A DNA stretch of 14,214 bases. It comes from Deltaproteobacteria bacterium (GTDB lineage: Bacteria > Desulfobacterota > Desulfobacteria > Desulfobacterales > JAUVKB01). Numbering within the stretch: position 1 is the first letter of the stretch; every line of letters starts with the position of its first letter. The notes beneath the pieces were generated by a model, which was given only the letters and a program-made list of their open reading frames with translations, did not search any database and was not told the DNA's origin. The DNA is taken from contig JAUVKB010000034.1 of the NCBI GenBank assembly GCA_030596405.1, positions 1-14,214 of the forward strand, given 5' to 3'. Below, piece after piece: positions 1 through 6,718 of this stretch. A program made the position numbers and the translations under genes.

Positions 1-1304
1 CCACGCACAAAAGATAACGGCGTAAGAACTAACGGTTCCGGGTCTCCTTTTTGAACCAGATCCTCCCTTACGTTGATCCACAGTTCTTTCAGGTTGATGC
101 CGGATGGACAAACTACTGTGCAGCGGTCACAATTAGTGCAAAGGTAGACACCATCCATGATCGCTTTAAGCGCTTTATGGCCAAGGTCTTTCCCGGCGGC
201 CATCGATTTTAAGCAAGCCATTTTTTCTGAAGGAAGGATATATTCATTGTCTAAGACGTAAAATGCCATGGAAACGGAGCAATGCAGATTGCAGGTTCCA
301 CAATGTGTGCATGCGTCCAACTCCATAACCTGTCTTGTAGCAATATTTTCCGGCATTGATTTGTCTTTATCCATAACGGCATTGGCCAAAAGACTAACAG
401 GAGAAGCAATGATGTGAAACATTTTGCTGAAAGGAAGATACGCCAGCCCGATAAAACAGGCCAGAATATGAATATACCAAAAGAAAGTGACGCTGCCGAT
501 ACGATCCAGCATCAAGGCAAACGGGCTGAATGCTTTTGCCGTTGCATATCCTGTAAAAGCCCATTTAGATGATGAATGACATTCGGCGCAATTCATCTCG
601 TGGCTCTCTTCACCCATTATCAAAGTTTCTTTATCAAAGGGTCCCTTTACCGGGGAAACCACGCCGAAGTTTTGAACCCAGAAGCTCTCGAGAGCTCTAA
701 TTTCATCTTCATCATCTATGCCGGCGTAATCTTGCACCATATTTTGAAACTCTGTATGGGACATAATTTTTGCCCCCTCTAAAAGCACGCCGGAAATTAT
801 AATTACAGCCAAAATAATAATAGCGTAACGGTCCATTGCGTTGGTTTTAAGCCGTGGCACTTTTAGTATAAACCGCCTGTATATGGCGATTGCCACCCCC
901 ACAATTACCATAAACCCGAAAAGATCCCGTAAAAAGAAAAAAGGATTCACTGTGGAATAATAATCGGCAAAAAGAGGTTCAGTAATGATGCTGTCAAGTG
1001 CGTGCATGAGCAAAAGGAGCATAAAACCGCCGTATATGAGCATATGCATCAGCCAGCGGAGAAAATTTTCTTTCAAAATCTTTTTCTGCAGCACCACATC
1101 TAATATAAAGACCCTTATCAATATCAAAATTTTTAAACTGAAAACAGTTCCAATTACGCCCTTGATACCTGCGGATACTCTCTTGGAAGTTGTAATATTT
1201 TTGGCAAAAATACCTGTTTTTCTGAAAAACCAGGTTGAAATTTTGTAAGTCAAACCAAGAATAAAAACTATAAGAGAGGTATAAAGAAGCAGAGTAAACA
1301 ACAT
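1..1304 (-). CDS. Membrane-bound Fe-S/heme oxidoreductase, ETF:menaquinone oxidoreductase / HdrE-D type (partial, 3' end outside window)
   Basis: The frame is open from ATG at 1304 to the left edge (434 complete codons). AGGAGG on the minus strand (1312-1317), 7 nt upstream, supports this start. The N-terminal 300 residues form a NarI-like membrane domain with hydrophobic segments near residues 1-20, 84-104, 121-142, 160-178 and 272-298. His87, His101, His279 and His297 could ligate b-type hemes. A ferredoxin domain follows, with C332-x2-C335-x2-C338-x3-C342 and C389-x2-C392-x2-C395-x3-C399-P. The positive-inside pattern puts the Fe-S domain in the cytoplasm. Family members usually carry cysteine-rich CCG domains next, which would lie outside the window. 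Related proteins (EMO) oxidise electron-transfer flavoprotein and reduce menaquinone during acyl-CoA oxidation. The divergent acyl-CoA dehydrogenase fits this role, but an HdrDE-like function with another partner is possible. Unusually, the loop before the last membrane segment contains CAECH (239-243), a c-type heme motif. Confidence 0.85.
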   Translation of the reverse strand, partial: MLFTLLLYTSLIVFILGLTYKISTWFFRKTGIFAKNITTSKRVSAGIKGVIGTVFSLKILILIRVFILDVVLQKKILKENFLRWLMHMLIYGGFMLLLLMHALDSIITEPLFADYYSTVNPFFFLRDLFGFMVIVGVAIAIYRRFILKVPRLKTNAMDRYAIIILAVIIISGVLLEGAKIMSHTEFQNMVQDYAGIDDEDEIRALESFWVQNFGVVSPVKGPFDKETLIMGEESHEMNCAECHSSSKWAFTGYATAKAFSPFALMLDRIGSVTFFWYIHILACFIGLAYLPFSKMFHIIASPVSLLANAVMDKDKSMPENIATRQVMELDACTHCGTCNLHCSVSMAFYVLDNEYILPSEKMACLKSMAAGKDLGHKALKAIMDGVYLCTNCDRCTVVCPSGINLKELWINVREDLVQKGDPEPLVLTPLSFVR

Positions 1305-1395
1305 AAATAAGCCTCCTGGGTTTTTAAAAAAAAGCCGATAGTTGATAAGCGATAAGCCCTGCAACAAACCAAATCGATTATTTTAGCATTGCCTT

Positions 1396-1422
1396 ATTAT
1401 CTGACAGGCAAAGCTTTGTCAA
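1396..1422 (-). promoter_or_regulatory. Candidate sigma-70-type promoter for the membrane oxidoreductase gene
   Basis: On the minus strand there is a perfect TTGACA (1422-1417), a 15-nt spacer and GATAAT (1401-1396), one base from the -10 consensus. The spacer is slightly short. Transcription would start near 1389 and give a leader of about 85 nt before the ATG at 1304. Confidence 0.4.
1402..1421. promoter_or_regulatory. Overlapping dyads in the divergent control region, possible operator
   Basis: TGACA (1402-1406) and TGTCA (1417-1421) form an inverted repeat with a 10-nt gap. Inside it, CAAAGCTTTG (1409-1418) is a perfect palindrome with a different centre. The site overlaps the -35 box and spacer of the minus-strand promoter, where a repressor would act. 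No specific regulator family can be assigned by eye. Confidence 0.3.
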
Positions 1423-1522
1423 CGACAATTTTATCGTAATCATAATAAGTTTTGCAGCTATTTTACTTTAAGACAGGGAAGTTATGGAAAACTATCAGAT
1501 AGAGTAAACCGATTTAACCGAC

Positions 1523-1542
1523 GATTGCGGCAGCAATTTTTT
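1523..1542 (+). terminator. Small hairpin with T-tract upstream of the thiolase operon (weak terminator or attenuator)
   Basis: ATTGC (1524-1528), a four-base GGCA loop and GCAAT (1533-1537) are followed by six T residues. The stem is only 5 bp, or 6 with a G-T pair, so it is weak. It lies about 110 bp before the thiolase start and could attenuate a leader transcript starting further upstream. Confidence 0.25.
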
Positions 1543-1653
1543 AGTTTGAAAATGTCATGAAAATTTTGTTTGAGTTAAAAGTTTATATGTTGTATTCGTA
1601 CATAAAGATTGAATTGAAAGGGATGTACAATAATTTTTTAACGGAGGATGAAA

Positions 1654-2919
1654 ATGCTGAAAAAGAGGAAGCTTGGAAGAGGTGTAGCAGTAGTAGGCGC
1701 CGGCATGTCAAGGTTTGGCATGTTCAAAGACATGGATTCAAAGGATTTATTTGTTGAGGCATTCAGGGAGATGCTTTTATCGGTTGATAAGGGCGTTGAT
1801 CCCAATGAGATAGAAGCGCTTTATCTGGGAAATTTTTCAAACGATTTTTTCATGCATCAAGCCCATTGGGCGCCGATAATATCAGATTTGATCGGTGTTA
1901 CGCCAAAACCTGCAACAAGAACCGAGGGTGCTTGCGCGTCAAGCGCCCTGTCTTTTCGTGAAGGTGTTTTCGCAATAGCTTCAGGATTTTATGATATGGT
2001 TCTGGTCGGCGGTGTTGAAGAAATGTCAAAATGCAGTACAGCGGAAGTTGCTGAAGGCCTGGCACTGGCGACTGTCCCTTACGAAGGCAAGGTAGGGTTT
2101 ACTTTCCCGGGTGTTTTTGGGGTAATTGGGACTTCTTATTTTGCAAAATACGGGGCTTCACGTGAGCACCTTATGAATGTAACCATAAAAAGCCACAATA
2201 ATGCTCCTTTAAATCCAAAGGCGCAGATTCCATATTCTGTTCGTGATTTAATGAACGCTAAAATCGAACGTATTAAGCAAAAGGGACGGCCATTGCCTCA
2301 ATGGAAAGATGAGAAAGATTTTCTGCGTGATCCGAGTGCAAACCCGGTTGTTGCGTGGCCCATGAATCTTTATGATTGTTGTCCTATCAGTGACGGAGCA
2401 AGCTGCATGTTGCTGGTTGCCGAAGATATCGCCAAAAATTTTACGGACAAGCCATTGTATGTCGCCGGAATAGGGCAGGGAAGCGGCAGAGGGTTCCATG
2501 CCGCAAAATCCCTTACATCATTTGAAGCCACGATAAATGCGGCGGAAGAGGCTTATGGAATGTCCGGCCTTAAACCTGAAGATATCCAATTTGCAGAGGT
2601 GCATGATTGTTTTTCCATTGCTGAAATTATCCATACGGAAGATCTTGGATTTTTTAAGCCCGGAGAAGGGTATAAAGCTGTTGAAGAAGGTTTGACAAGA
2701 CTCGACGGGCCAAAACCGATTAATACATCCGGAGGACTCAAGAGCAAGGGGCATCCTGTCGGGGCCACCGGTACCTCCCAGCTTTTTGAGGTATGGAAAC
2801 AGCTTAGAAATGAGGCTGGCAAAAGGCAGGTTCCGAACAAAAATTTACGATTTGGAGCGGCACACAATCTGGGAGGCACCGGTGGTACGTGCACCTTTAC
2901 TATTCTTGAAAGGAGATAA
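1654..2919 (+). CDS. Thiolase of the SCP2/BbsB type (degradative, works with a zinc-ribbon/OB-fold subunit)
   Basis: This 421-residue protein is a thiolase-superfamily enzyme, expected to cleave a 3-ketoacyl-CoA with free CoA. I place the start at ATG 1654 because GGAGG (1643-1647) is 6 nt from it but directly abuts the alternative ATG at 1648. Visible motifs are the nucleophile region GACASSA (Cys94), HDCFS (His317), GGLKSKGHPVGATG (362-375, His367) and HNLGGTGG (404-411), all typical of the SCP2/non-biosynthetic class. A DUF35-like zinc-ribbon protein starts 4 nt after the stop. This pairing is the arrangement of BbsB/BbsA, the benzoylsuccinyl-CoA thiolase of anaerobic toluene degradation, and of the naphthyl equivalent BnsB/BnsA. 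The exact substrate cannot be read from the sequence. Residue numbers count from 1654. Confidence 0.88.
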   Translation: MLKKRKLGRGVAVVGAGMSRFGMFKDMDSKDLFVEAFREMLLSVDKGVDPNEIEALYLGNFSNDFFMHQAHWAPIISDLIGVTPKPATRTEGACASSALSFREGVFAIASGFYDMVLVGGVEEMSKCSTAEVAEGLALATVPYEGKVGFTFPGVFGVIGTSYFAKYGASREHLMNVTIKSHNNAPLNPKAQIPYSVRDLMNAKIERIKQKGRPLPQWKDEKDFLRDPSANPVVAWPMNLYDCCPISDGASCMLLVAEDIAKNFTDKPLYVAGIGQGSGRGFHAAKSLTSFEATINAAEEAYGMSGLKPEDIQFAEVHDCFSIAEIIHTEDLGFFKPGEGYKAVEEGLTRLDGPKPINTSGGLKSKGHPVGATGTSQLFEVWKQLRNEAGKRQVPNKNLRFGAAHNLGGTGGTCTFTILERR

Positions 2920-2923
2920 GTCG

Positions 2924-3340
2924 ATGGAAGAGAGAAATTTTAGCGATATTTCTTATGAGCAGTATCTTAATGAGAACAAACTTATGGGTTCAAGGTGTAA
3001 AAAATGCGGGGTTCTTTATACGCCTCCCAGGGCATTATGTATAAAATGCTATAGTTCTGAAATGGAATGGGTTGAAATGAAGGGCGATGGAAAGCTGAGC
3101 GCCTTTACCTGCATAGCAGTCGGCCCTCCTTTTATGATTGATGAAGGGTATGACAGAAATCACCTATATTGCGTTGGAGTTGTTGAACTGGATGAAGGCA
3201 CGAGGGTTGATGCTCGCATTGAAGGGGTTGACACAAACAAGCCTGATACCATTAAGGTCGGGATGCCCGTAAGTGTTGAATTTTTGCACAGGGGAGAAGG
3301 AGAGGAGTTAATGACCTACCTGGCGTTTAAGCCTGCATAA
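2924..3340 (+). CDS. Zinc-ribbon/OB-fold protein (DUF35 family), BbsA-like thiolase partner
   Basis: This is a 138-residue protein starting at ATG 2924. AAGGAGA (2910-2915) lies inside the end of the thiolase gene and gives an 8-nt spacing, so the two genes are probably translationally coupled. C23-x2-C26 and C36-x2-C39 form a rubredoxin-like zinc ribbon, followed by a beta-rich OB-fold region with GDGKLSAFT near residues 50-60 and a VGMPVSVEF strand near the C-terminus. In family members this protein binds an adjacent thiolase or ketoacyl-CoA enzyme and shapes its active site; BbsA does this in BbsAB. An in-frame ATG further upstream at 2786 exists but would overlap the thiolase by more than 130 bp and lacks a better ribosome site. 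Confidence 0.85.
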   Translation: MEERNFSDISYEQYLNENKLMGSRCKKCGVLYTPPRALCIKCYSSEMEWVEMKGDGKLSAFTCIAVGPPFMIDEGYDRNHLYCVGVVELDEGTRVDARIEGVDTNKPDTIKVGMPVSVEFLHRGEGEELMTYLAFKPA

Positions 3341-3363
3341 TTACTATAGCTCCGGAGAAGTGC

Positions 3364-4518
3364 ATGGATTTTGATTTAACAAAAGAACAGAAGATGATAA
3401 GAGACGAGGTTAGAAATTTTGCGCGTCAGGAGATAGCTCCCAAGGCCGAGGAAATGGAGGCAACAGGAGATTATCCTTACGGTATCTTAGAAAAGATGGC
3501 GGAACTCGGGCTGATGGGAATCCCTTTTCCTGAAAAATATGGGGGAATGGGAAGCGACTGGGTCGGCATGCACCTATGCATAGAAGAGGTGTCAAAATTT
3601 GATATTTCCCTGGGTATTTTGCTTGATGTTACAACCAGCGTTGTTGCTCAGGAAATATTTAATTTTGGCACTGAGGATCAGAAAAAGAAATGGCTGATTC
3701 CGATTGTAGAAGGCAAAGAGATAGGCGCATTCGCTCTTACCGAGCCTGACTCAGGCTCTGATGCCGGAGCCTTGGCAAGCACTGCGGTTTTAAAAGGCGA
3801 TGAATGGGTAATAAATGGCACAAAACAGTTTATTACGAATATCGGCCTTGACAACGCTTCAGTAGTCCTTGTGGCCGCCAAAGTTGAAAGCGATGAAAAC
3901 AAGAACATTATTTCAACATTTATAGTCCCAAAAGATGCTCCGGGCTTCAAGCTGGGCAAAAGATACAGTAAAATGTCATGGAACTCTTCAGCTACGCACG
4001 AGGTGATCCTTCAGGATTGCAGGGTTCCAAAGGATAATCTTCTGGGTGATCCGAAAAGGGGCTATGCCCAACACCTGGCCGTTCTTGAAACAGGCAGAAT
4101 AAGCGTTGCTGCAATCAGTGTCGGAGCAGCGCAGGCCTGTTTTGATGATGCCCTTAATTATGCCTTAAATAGATGCCAGTTCGGACAGCCCATATACAAC
4201 TTTCAGTCTATTCAGTTTAAACTGGCTGATATGGCGGTGGCCATAGAGCTGGCAAGAAATCAATATATAAAGGCTGCCTGGCTGAAGGACAGTGGGCGCA
4301 AACATACATTTGAGGCGACTGTGGCCAAATTGTATGCGTCTGAGATGGCTGAAAAGGTGGTAAGCGATGCCCTGCAGATTCATGGCGGGTCCGGGTTTAT
4401 GAATGAATATGCGGTTTCGAGAGTTTATAAAGGCATAAAACCGCTGCAGATTGTTGAAGGGACATCAGAGGTCCAAAGAATAGTTCTTGGCAGATTGATA
4501 ACCAAAAGAAAGAATTAG
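3364..4518 (+). CDS. Acyl-CoA dehydrogenase, possibly BbsG-like (benzylsuccinyl-CoA dehydrogenase type)
   Basis: This 384-residue, full-length FAD-dependent acyl-CoA dehydrogenase introduces an alpha,beta double bond into an acyl-CoA and passes electrons to ETF. GGAG (3354-3357), 6 nt upstream, supports the start. The N-terminal helical domain is followed by ALTEPDSGSDAG (124-135) and WVINGTKQFITN (148-159) in the beta domain. The C-terminal domain has RCQFGQPI (270-277), QIHGGSGFMNE (338-348) and IVEGTSEVQR (363-372). Glu365 sits where medium- and short-chain enzymes carry the catalytic base. The gene follows the BbsA-like gene by 23 bp and belongs to the same operon. By context it could oxidise benzylsuccinyl-CoA or a similar succinate adduct, but glutaryl-CoA or a short acyl-CoA cannot be excluded. 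Confidence 0.88.
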   Translation: MDFDLTKEQKMIRDEVRNFARQEIAPKAEEMEATGDYPYGILEKMAELGLMGIPFPEKYGGMGSDWVGMHLCIEEVSKFDISLGILLDVTTSVVAQEIFNFGTEDQKKKWLIPIVEGKEIGAFALTEPDSGSDAGALASTAVLKGDEWVINGTKQFITNIGLDNASVVLVAAKVESDENKNIISTFIVPKDAPGFKLGKRYSKMSWNSSATHEVILQDCRVPKDNLLGDPKRGYAQHLAVLETGRISVAAISVGAAQACFDDALNYALNRCQFGQPIYNFQSIQFKLADMAVAIELARNQYIKAAWLKDSGRKHTFEATVAKLYASEMAEKVVSDALQIHGGSGFMNEYAVSRVYKGIKPLQIVEGTSEVQRIVLGRLITKRKN

Positions 4519-4743
4519 AACAGTCAAGTTTTCCGCCGGAATTGATTCCATACTTTTCCGGCGAGAAGCTTTGAGTAAATTTTTAGATGTTTCAAAAGAG
4601 TTAGGGGTGAGACGTTTGAAGGTATACTGACTAAACTCCGGGATAGAGTCGGAGATTCCGCCGATATGCTTAAACATCTCGTAACTTTTGACCTTGTCGG
4701 AACAAGGCCTGTTGTTGATATGGGCCAGGGGATATAGAGGGAA
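4519..4743 (+). other. Interval with a possibly decayed, frame-shifted reading frame
   Basis: No intact gene is visible between the dehydrogenase and the MoaD-like gene. Two overlapping plus-strand frames look protein-like. The first runs from about 4517 to a TGA at 4628-4630, with a stretch reading SKFLDVSKELGVRRLKVY. The second is open from 4579 to a TAG at 4735-4737 and ends in VTFDLVGTRPVVDMGQGI. The second stop lies 6 nt before the next start, as an upstream operon gene would. A single frameshift would join the two frames into about 70 residues. I recognise no family, so it may be a remnant, a sequencing error or chance. Confidence 0.25.
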
Positions 4744-5016
4744 ATGGCTATAACACTAAGGGTGCCGTCTTCTTTAAAAAAAATGCTGGGGGGCAATGAG
4801 GAAACTTGTTGCAGTGGGAAAACCGTTGAAGAATGCATTGACAATCTTGACAAAAATTTTTCCGGGGTCAAGGAAAGATTGACGGAAAAGGGACTGACAA
4901 ACAGTGCTGTGATGGTTTTTCTCAATGGGAAAAACATAAGTAACTTAAACGGGTTGGGTGCAACTGTTCAAGACGGTGATGAAATAAGTGTTATCCCTTT
5001 TGTGGCTGGGGGTTAA
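4744..5016 (+). CDS. MoaD/ThiS-like beta-grasp sulfur-carrier protein
   Basis: This 90-residue protein ends in Val-Ala-Gly-Gly. The C-terminal diglycine is adenylated and thiocarboxylated in MoaD, ThiS and related sulfur carriers. The N-terminal strand ITLRVPSSL, the VFLNGKNI segment and the closing DGDEISVIPFVAGG are the usual beta-grasp pattern. MoaD donates sulfur to molybdopterin, and MoaD-like copies often sit beside tungsten- or molybdenum-enzyme operons, but no such enzyme is in this window. A CC pair (residues 22-23) and another Cys at 31 are unusual extras. GAGGG (4737-4741) lies only 2 nt before the ATG, so the start is acceptable but not strong. A role in cofactor or thiolation chemistry for the surrounding operon is an inference. 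Confidence 0.8.
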   Translation: MAITLRVPSSLKKMLGGNEETCCSGKTVEECIDNLDKNFSGVKERLTEKGLTNSAVMVFLNGKNISNLNGLGATVQDGDEISVIPFVAGG

Positions 5017-5020
5017 AGAG

Positions 5021-5098
5021 ATGTATCGGCGAAAATGTCAATATTGCTGTTTGTGTTGTCATTTTTGTTTTTCCAATCACTTATTATTGCCTGTTTAA
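5021..5098 (+). CDS. Possible Cys-rich micro-ORF (25 residues)
   Basis: ATG at 5021 opens 25 codons just after the MoaD-like gene. Six of the 25 residues are Cys, in the pattern CQYCCLCCHFC. A G-run (5007-5012) 8 nt upstream could serve as a ribosome site. The DNA is T-rich and TGT-rich, so the pattern may be low complexity rather than a real peptide. Confidence 0.15.
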   Translation: MYRRKCQYCCLCCHFCFSNHLLLPV

Positions 5099-5134
5099 GC
5101 ATCCATTTGTTTCCAGCCTTCCGAGCTTGTCTTT

Positions 5135-5164
5135 TGTGTGATGCTTAGGTGTGTGATGCTTAGG
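5135..5164. repeat. Perfect 15-bp tandem duplication
   Basis: TGTGTGATGCTTAGG occurs twice back to back (5135-5149 and 5150-5164) in the non-coding gap between the MoaD-like gene and the 100-residue ORF. It is probably a slippage duplication. The rest of the gap is AT-rich, with two TATAAT-like hexamers (5247-5252 and 5267-5272) before the next gene but no good -35 box. Confidence 0.9.
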
Positions 5165-5289
5165 AGACATTCTTCCGGTTTTTTTTAATGTTTGTAGATT
5201 GTTGCGGTTGGAGATTTAAGATGGAATGCCTGGCTCAGATATTGCATATAATTTCTTAAAAAACATTATAATTTATATAAGGAGAAAAA

Positions 5290-5592
5290 ATGGAAAAAGA
5301 CATGGATTTGTGGCCTGAAGAGATGTGGCAAATATGGCATAAGGAAGCAGGTATTTTCCATATAGAAAATTTGCCCTATGAGTATGGTTTTGATCCTGAG
5401 ACGGAAACAGCCTGGCTGTGTCCAAGCGGCAAAAAATCACAAACTATTTATTCAGACATAAAAAGAGATGATCCCAGATATGTTAACGGCACCGATGAAT
5501 TCCGGTCGATGGTGGAAACCGTCAGGATGATAGAGAATATTCTAAAGGCGAAAAGAGCATCATCTAAAATAGCAAATTTGTCAACATCTTGA
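5290..5592 (+). CDS. Unrecognised 100-residue acidic, Trp-rich protein
   Basis: ATG at 5290 is preceded by AAGGAG (5279-5284) at a 5-nt spacing, which makes this a credible gene. The N-terminal 45 residues are acidic and rich in aromatic residues, including four Trp in MDLWPEEMWQIWHKE and AWLCP. The second half is a charged, helix-prone segment (EFRSMVETVRMIENILKAKRA). There is a single Cys, no signal peptide and no membrane segment. It lies 82 bp before the glycyl-radical activase on the same strand. Small subunits of fumarate-adding glycyl radical enzymes (BssB/BssC type) are similarly small but carry several cluster-binding Cys, absent here, so I do not assign it to them. Function unknown. 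Confidence 0.65.
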   Translation: MEKDMDLWPEEMWQIWHKEAGIFHIENLPYEYGFDPETETAWLCPSGKKSQTIYSDIKRDDPRYVNGTDEFRSMVETVRMIENILKAKRASSKIANLSTS

Positions 5593-5674
5593 TAATGATT
5601 GTCGCCTGGTTTATTGAAACAATTATCCGGGTAATGCTCTGATCCAAAAATACAAAGACAGGAGGAATTTTTTA

Positions 5675-6679
5675 ATGGGAAATCAGGAATCGCAAGAGAC
5701 CTTAAAAACTGCTCAAGTGGACATGTCAAATTTACAGGATAAGGTTGAACGTAAGCTGGATGATACATTGGGTGTAATCAATCACATACAGATGTATGCC
5801 ACTTGTGACGGCCCTGGAATCAGAACAACGGTTTTTCTTAAAGGCTGTATAATGAACTGTCGATGGTGCCATAATCCTGAAGGCGTTAGAAAATATCCCG
5901 AGGTTTTTCCCGATATAACAAAATGTACAGGTTGCGGGAAATGTGTAGAAGCATGCCCAACCGGAGCGATCAGTTTTCCTGAGGAAAAGGCGCCTTGTAT
6001 CGATAAAGGTCTTTGCATCACATGCGGTAGTTGTGTTGATGCTTGTGAATTTGAAGCGCTCAGTTTCTGGGGGTCTTTTATAAGAGCAGGTGATGTCCTT
6101 GATATTGTTGAAGAAGATAAAATATTTTACAAAGAATCAGGCGGCGGCATGACTGTCTCAGGCGGCGAACCGACTGCAAGGTATGAGTTTACGTTCGCCT
6201 TGTTAAAGGGCGCAAAAATGCGCGGAATCGGTACTGCCCTTGATACTTGCGGATATATTCCATGGGAAAAGCTGGAGAAATTGCTGGAGTGGTCTGATTT
6301 GGTTCTGTACGACATAAAATATATGGATCCTAAGGCGCATAAGGAATTTACAGGCAGAGACAATAAGCTTATTCTCGAAAACGCAAAACGCATTGCGGAG
6401 AAAAACATTCCCATGAGGATAAGAGTCCCTGTTATTCCCGGGCAAACCGACACTTTGAAAGCTATGTCGGAAACAGCAAAATTTGTGGCGGAACTAAACG
6501 AGACAGGGACAATACTTGGGGTAGACCTGCTGCCTTATCATCCTTATGCCGGAGCAAAATATCGGGTTTTTGGTCTTGATTATCCCTTCCCTCAGGGTGT
6601 GGGCTTTAGTGATGACGAGATCTATAAGTTCATTGAATTGTTTACAGAGGAAGGGGTTGACGTAACGATTGGCGGATAG
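5675..6679 (+). CDS. Glycyl-radical-enzyme activating enzyme (radical SAM, BssD-like)
   Basis: This 334-residue radical SAM activase would use S-adenosylmethionine to abstract hydrogen from a backbone glycine of a partner glycyl radical enzyme. AGGAGG (5660-5665) lies 9 nt before the ATG. About 35 poorly conserved residues precede the core. The SAM-cluster motif is C58-x3-C62-x2-C65. A ferredoxin-like insert carries C84-x2-C87-x2-C90-x3-C94-P and C114-x2-C117-x2-C120-x3-C124. SGGEP (162-166) contacts SAM, and LVLYDIKYMD (209-218) and RVPVIPGQTD (250-259) are also typical. The two-cluster insert occurs in activases of benzylsuccinate synthase, alkylsuccinate synthase, 4-hydroxyphenylacetate decarboxylase and glycerol dehydratase. 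The neighbouring bbs-like genes favour a fumarate-adding partner, but that enzyme is not encoded in this window. Confidence 0.92.
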   Translation: MGNQESQETLKTAQVDMSNLQDKVERKLDDTLGVINHIQMYATCDGPGIRTTVFLKGCIMNCRWCHNPEGVRKYPEVFPDITKCTGCGKCVEACPTGAISFPEEKAPCIDKGLCITCGSCVDACEFEALSFWGSFIRAGDVLDIVEEDKIFYKESGGGMTVSGGEPTARYEFTFALLKGAKMRGIGTALDTCGYIPWEKLEKLLEWSDLVLYDIKYMDPKAHKEFTGRDNKLILENAKRIAEKNIPMRIRVPVIPGQTDTLKAMSETAKFVAELNETGTILGVDLLPYHPYAGAKYRVFGLDYPFPQGVGFSDDEIYKFIELFTEEGVDVTIGG

Positions 6680-6718
6680 ATTATGCTGTTTCAATAAATA
6701 ATATCAAAGGGGGTAGTC

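Larger units (their letters stand above)
1305..1653. other. Divergent intergenic control region (349 bp)
   Basis: No credible gene lies here. It separates the minus-strand oxidoreductase from the plus-strand thiolase operon and is AT-rich. Besides the promoter, dyads and hairpin listed separately, there is an interrupted repeat TATGT-N9-ACATA (1586-1604) about 50 bp before the thiolase start. I saw no convincing plus-strand -35/-10 pair (TTGAGT at 1570 with TATTCG 17 nt on is poor) and no TGGCAC-N5-TTGC sigma-54 element. Confidence 0.6.

Noticed and set aside
576..1248. Plus-strand short frames at 576-782 and 985-1248
   Set aside because: Both are antisense to the membrane oxidoreductase, whose histidine, heme and Fe-S motifs are clear.
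1557..1757. Plus-strand 66-codon frame overlapping the thiolase start
   Set aside because: It overlaps the thiolase N-terminus in another frame, has no ribosome site and has low-complexity content.
2248..2894. Three minus-strand open frames inside the thiolase gene
   Set aside because: They lie opposite conserved thiolase motifs and resemble no protein family.
1648..2919. Thiolase start at ATG 1648
   Set aside because: GGAGG abuts this ATG with no spacing; the ATG at 1654 has a normal 6-nt spacing.
4524..4937. Minus-strand 137-codon open frame across the MoaD-like gene
   Set aside because: It is antisense to a recognisable MoaD-like gene, has no ribosome site or domain, and its Ser/Phe/Leu-rich composition is typical of a shadow frame.
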